Position numbers and translations under genes: made by a program. This document shows positions 63,969 through 64,000 of a DNA stretch of 64,000 nt, piece after piece. The notes beneath the pieces are model-generated. The model made no database searches. It saw only the letters and a list, made by a program, of their open reading frames with translations, and was not told the origin of the DNA. How positions within the stretch are numbered: the stretch's first letter is position 1; the number at the start of each line of letters is the position of its first letter. Source of the stretch: Filomicrobium sp. (GTDB taxonomy: Bacteria > Pseudomonadota > Alphaproteobacteria > Rhizobiales > Hyphomicrobiaceae); the NCBI GenBank assembly GCA_017792465.1, contig CP051234.1:3504501-3568500 (forward strand), given 5' to 3'.

Positions 63969-64000
63969 AGTTGCAACATTATGACTCTGCCTCAGGGCGA

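Overview
The window reads as a chromosomal segment of an alphaproteobacterium, most likely of the Hyphomicrobiales and close to Hyphomicrobium. The evidence is a CcrM-type GANTC methyltransferase preceded by a full CtrA box (TTAA-N7-TTAA), an alphaproteobacterial LexA box (GTTC-N7-GTTC), and neighbourhoods familiar from rhizobial relatives: DUF2007/methyltransferase divergent from polyprenyl synthase; ppk, hdaA, an AI-2E protein, a CDP-alcohol transferase and DUF2066 divergent from purM-purN; and TPR protein followed by ispE. Genus assignment is inference; no 16S rRNA is present. Coding density is high over 0-53.5 kb and lower after the tRNA-Leu gene.

Layout. 0-14.7 kb: housekeeping genes (ispB, uracil-DNA glycosylase, ETF-ubiquinone oxidoreductase, a TPR lipoprotein-like or secreted protein, ispE, moaB), a three-gene set of two arsenosugar-type glycosyltransferase-like proteins flanking a Tat-exported metallo-beta-lactamase-fold hydrolase, an SOS-controlled radical SAM protein, and rnhB. 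14.7-22.3 kb: a tightly overlapping ten-gene Mrp-type cation/proton antiporter operon on the minus strand that has three large NuoL/M/N-like subunits and a separate DUF4040/MbhE-like protein instead of a full-length MrpA. 23-33 kb: ccrM with its cell-cycle signals, a permuted-papain-fold protein, ppk with a histone-like basic tail, hdaA, membrane proteins. 33.4-41 kb: purMN, a cytochrome P450, ndk and others. 41-53.5 kb: a frameshifted YHS-domain gene, a DnaJ-like protein, ppx, a YeeE/YedE sulfur transporter, gshB overlapping a sulfotransferase, aspS, rnd, an APC permease and a ceramidase-like membrane protein.

53.6-64 kb: a tRNA-Leu(UAA) gene marks the start of an accessory-looking region. 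It has local hairpin repeats, an iron-siderophore-type uptake unit (PchR-like AraC regulator divergent from a TonB-dependent receptor, an FptX/RhtX-like MFS importer and a flavin monooxygenase), a small secreted-protein pseudogene with three lesions, a lone ExbD and a two-component system. Three TTCTCA-like repeats spaced exactly 11 bp apart lie beyond the response regulator gene.

The best candidates for new biology are the three-pump Mrp-like complex, the siderophore uptake unit with its own flavin monooxygenase, and the Tat hydrolase between the two glycosyltransferase-like genes. Function calls rest on reading motifs by eye; no database search was run. Starts were moved from the longest open frame where a ribosome binding site, a signal peptide or family length argued for it.
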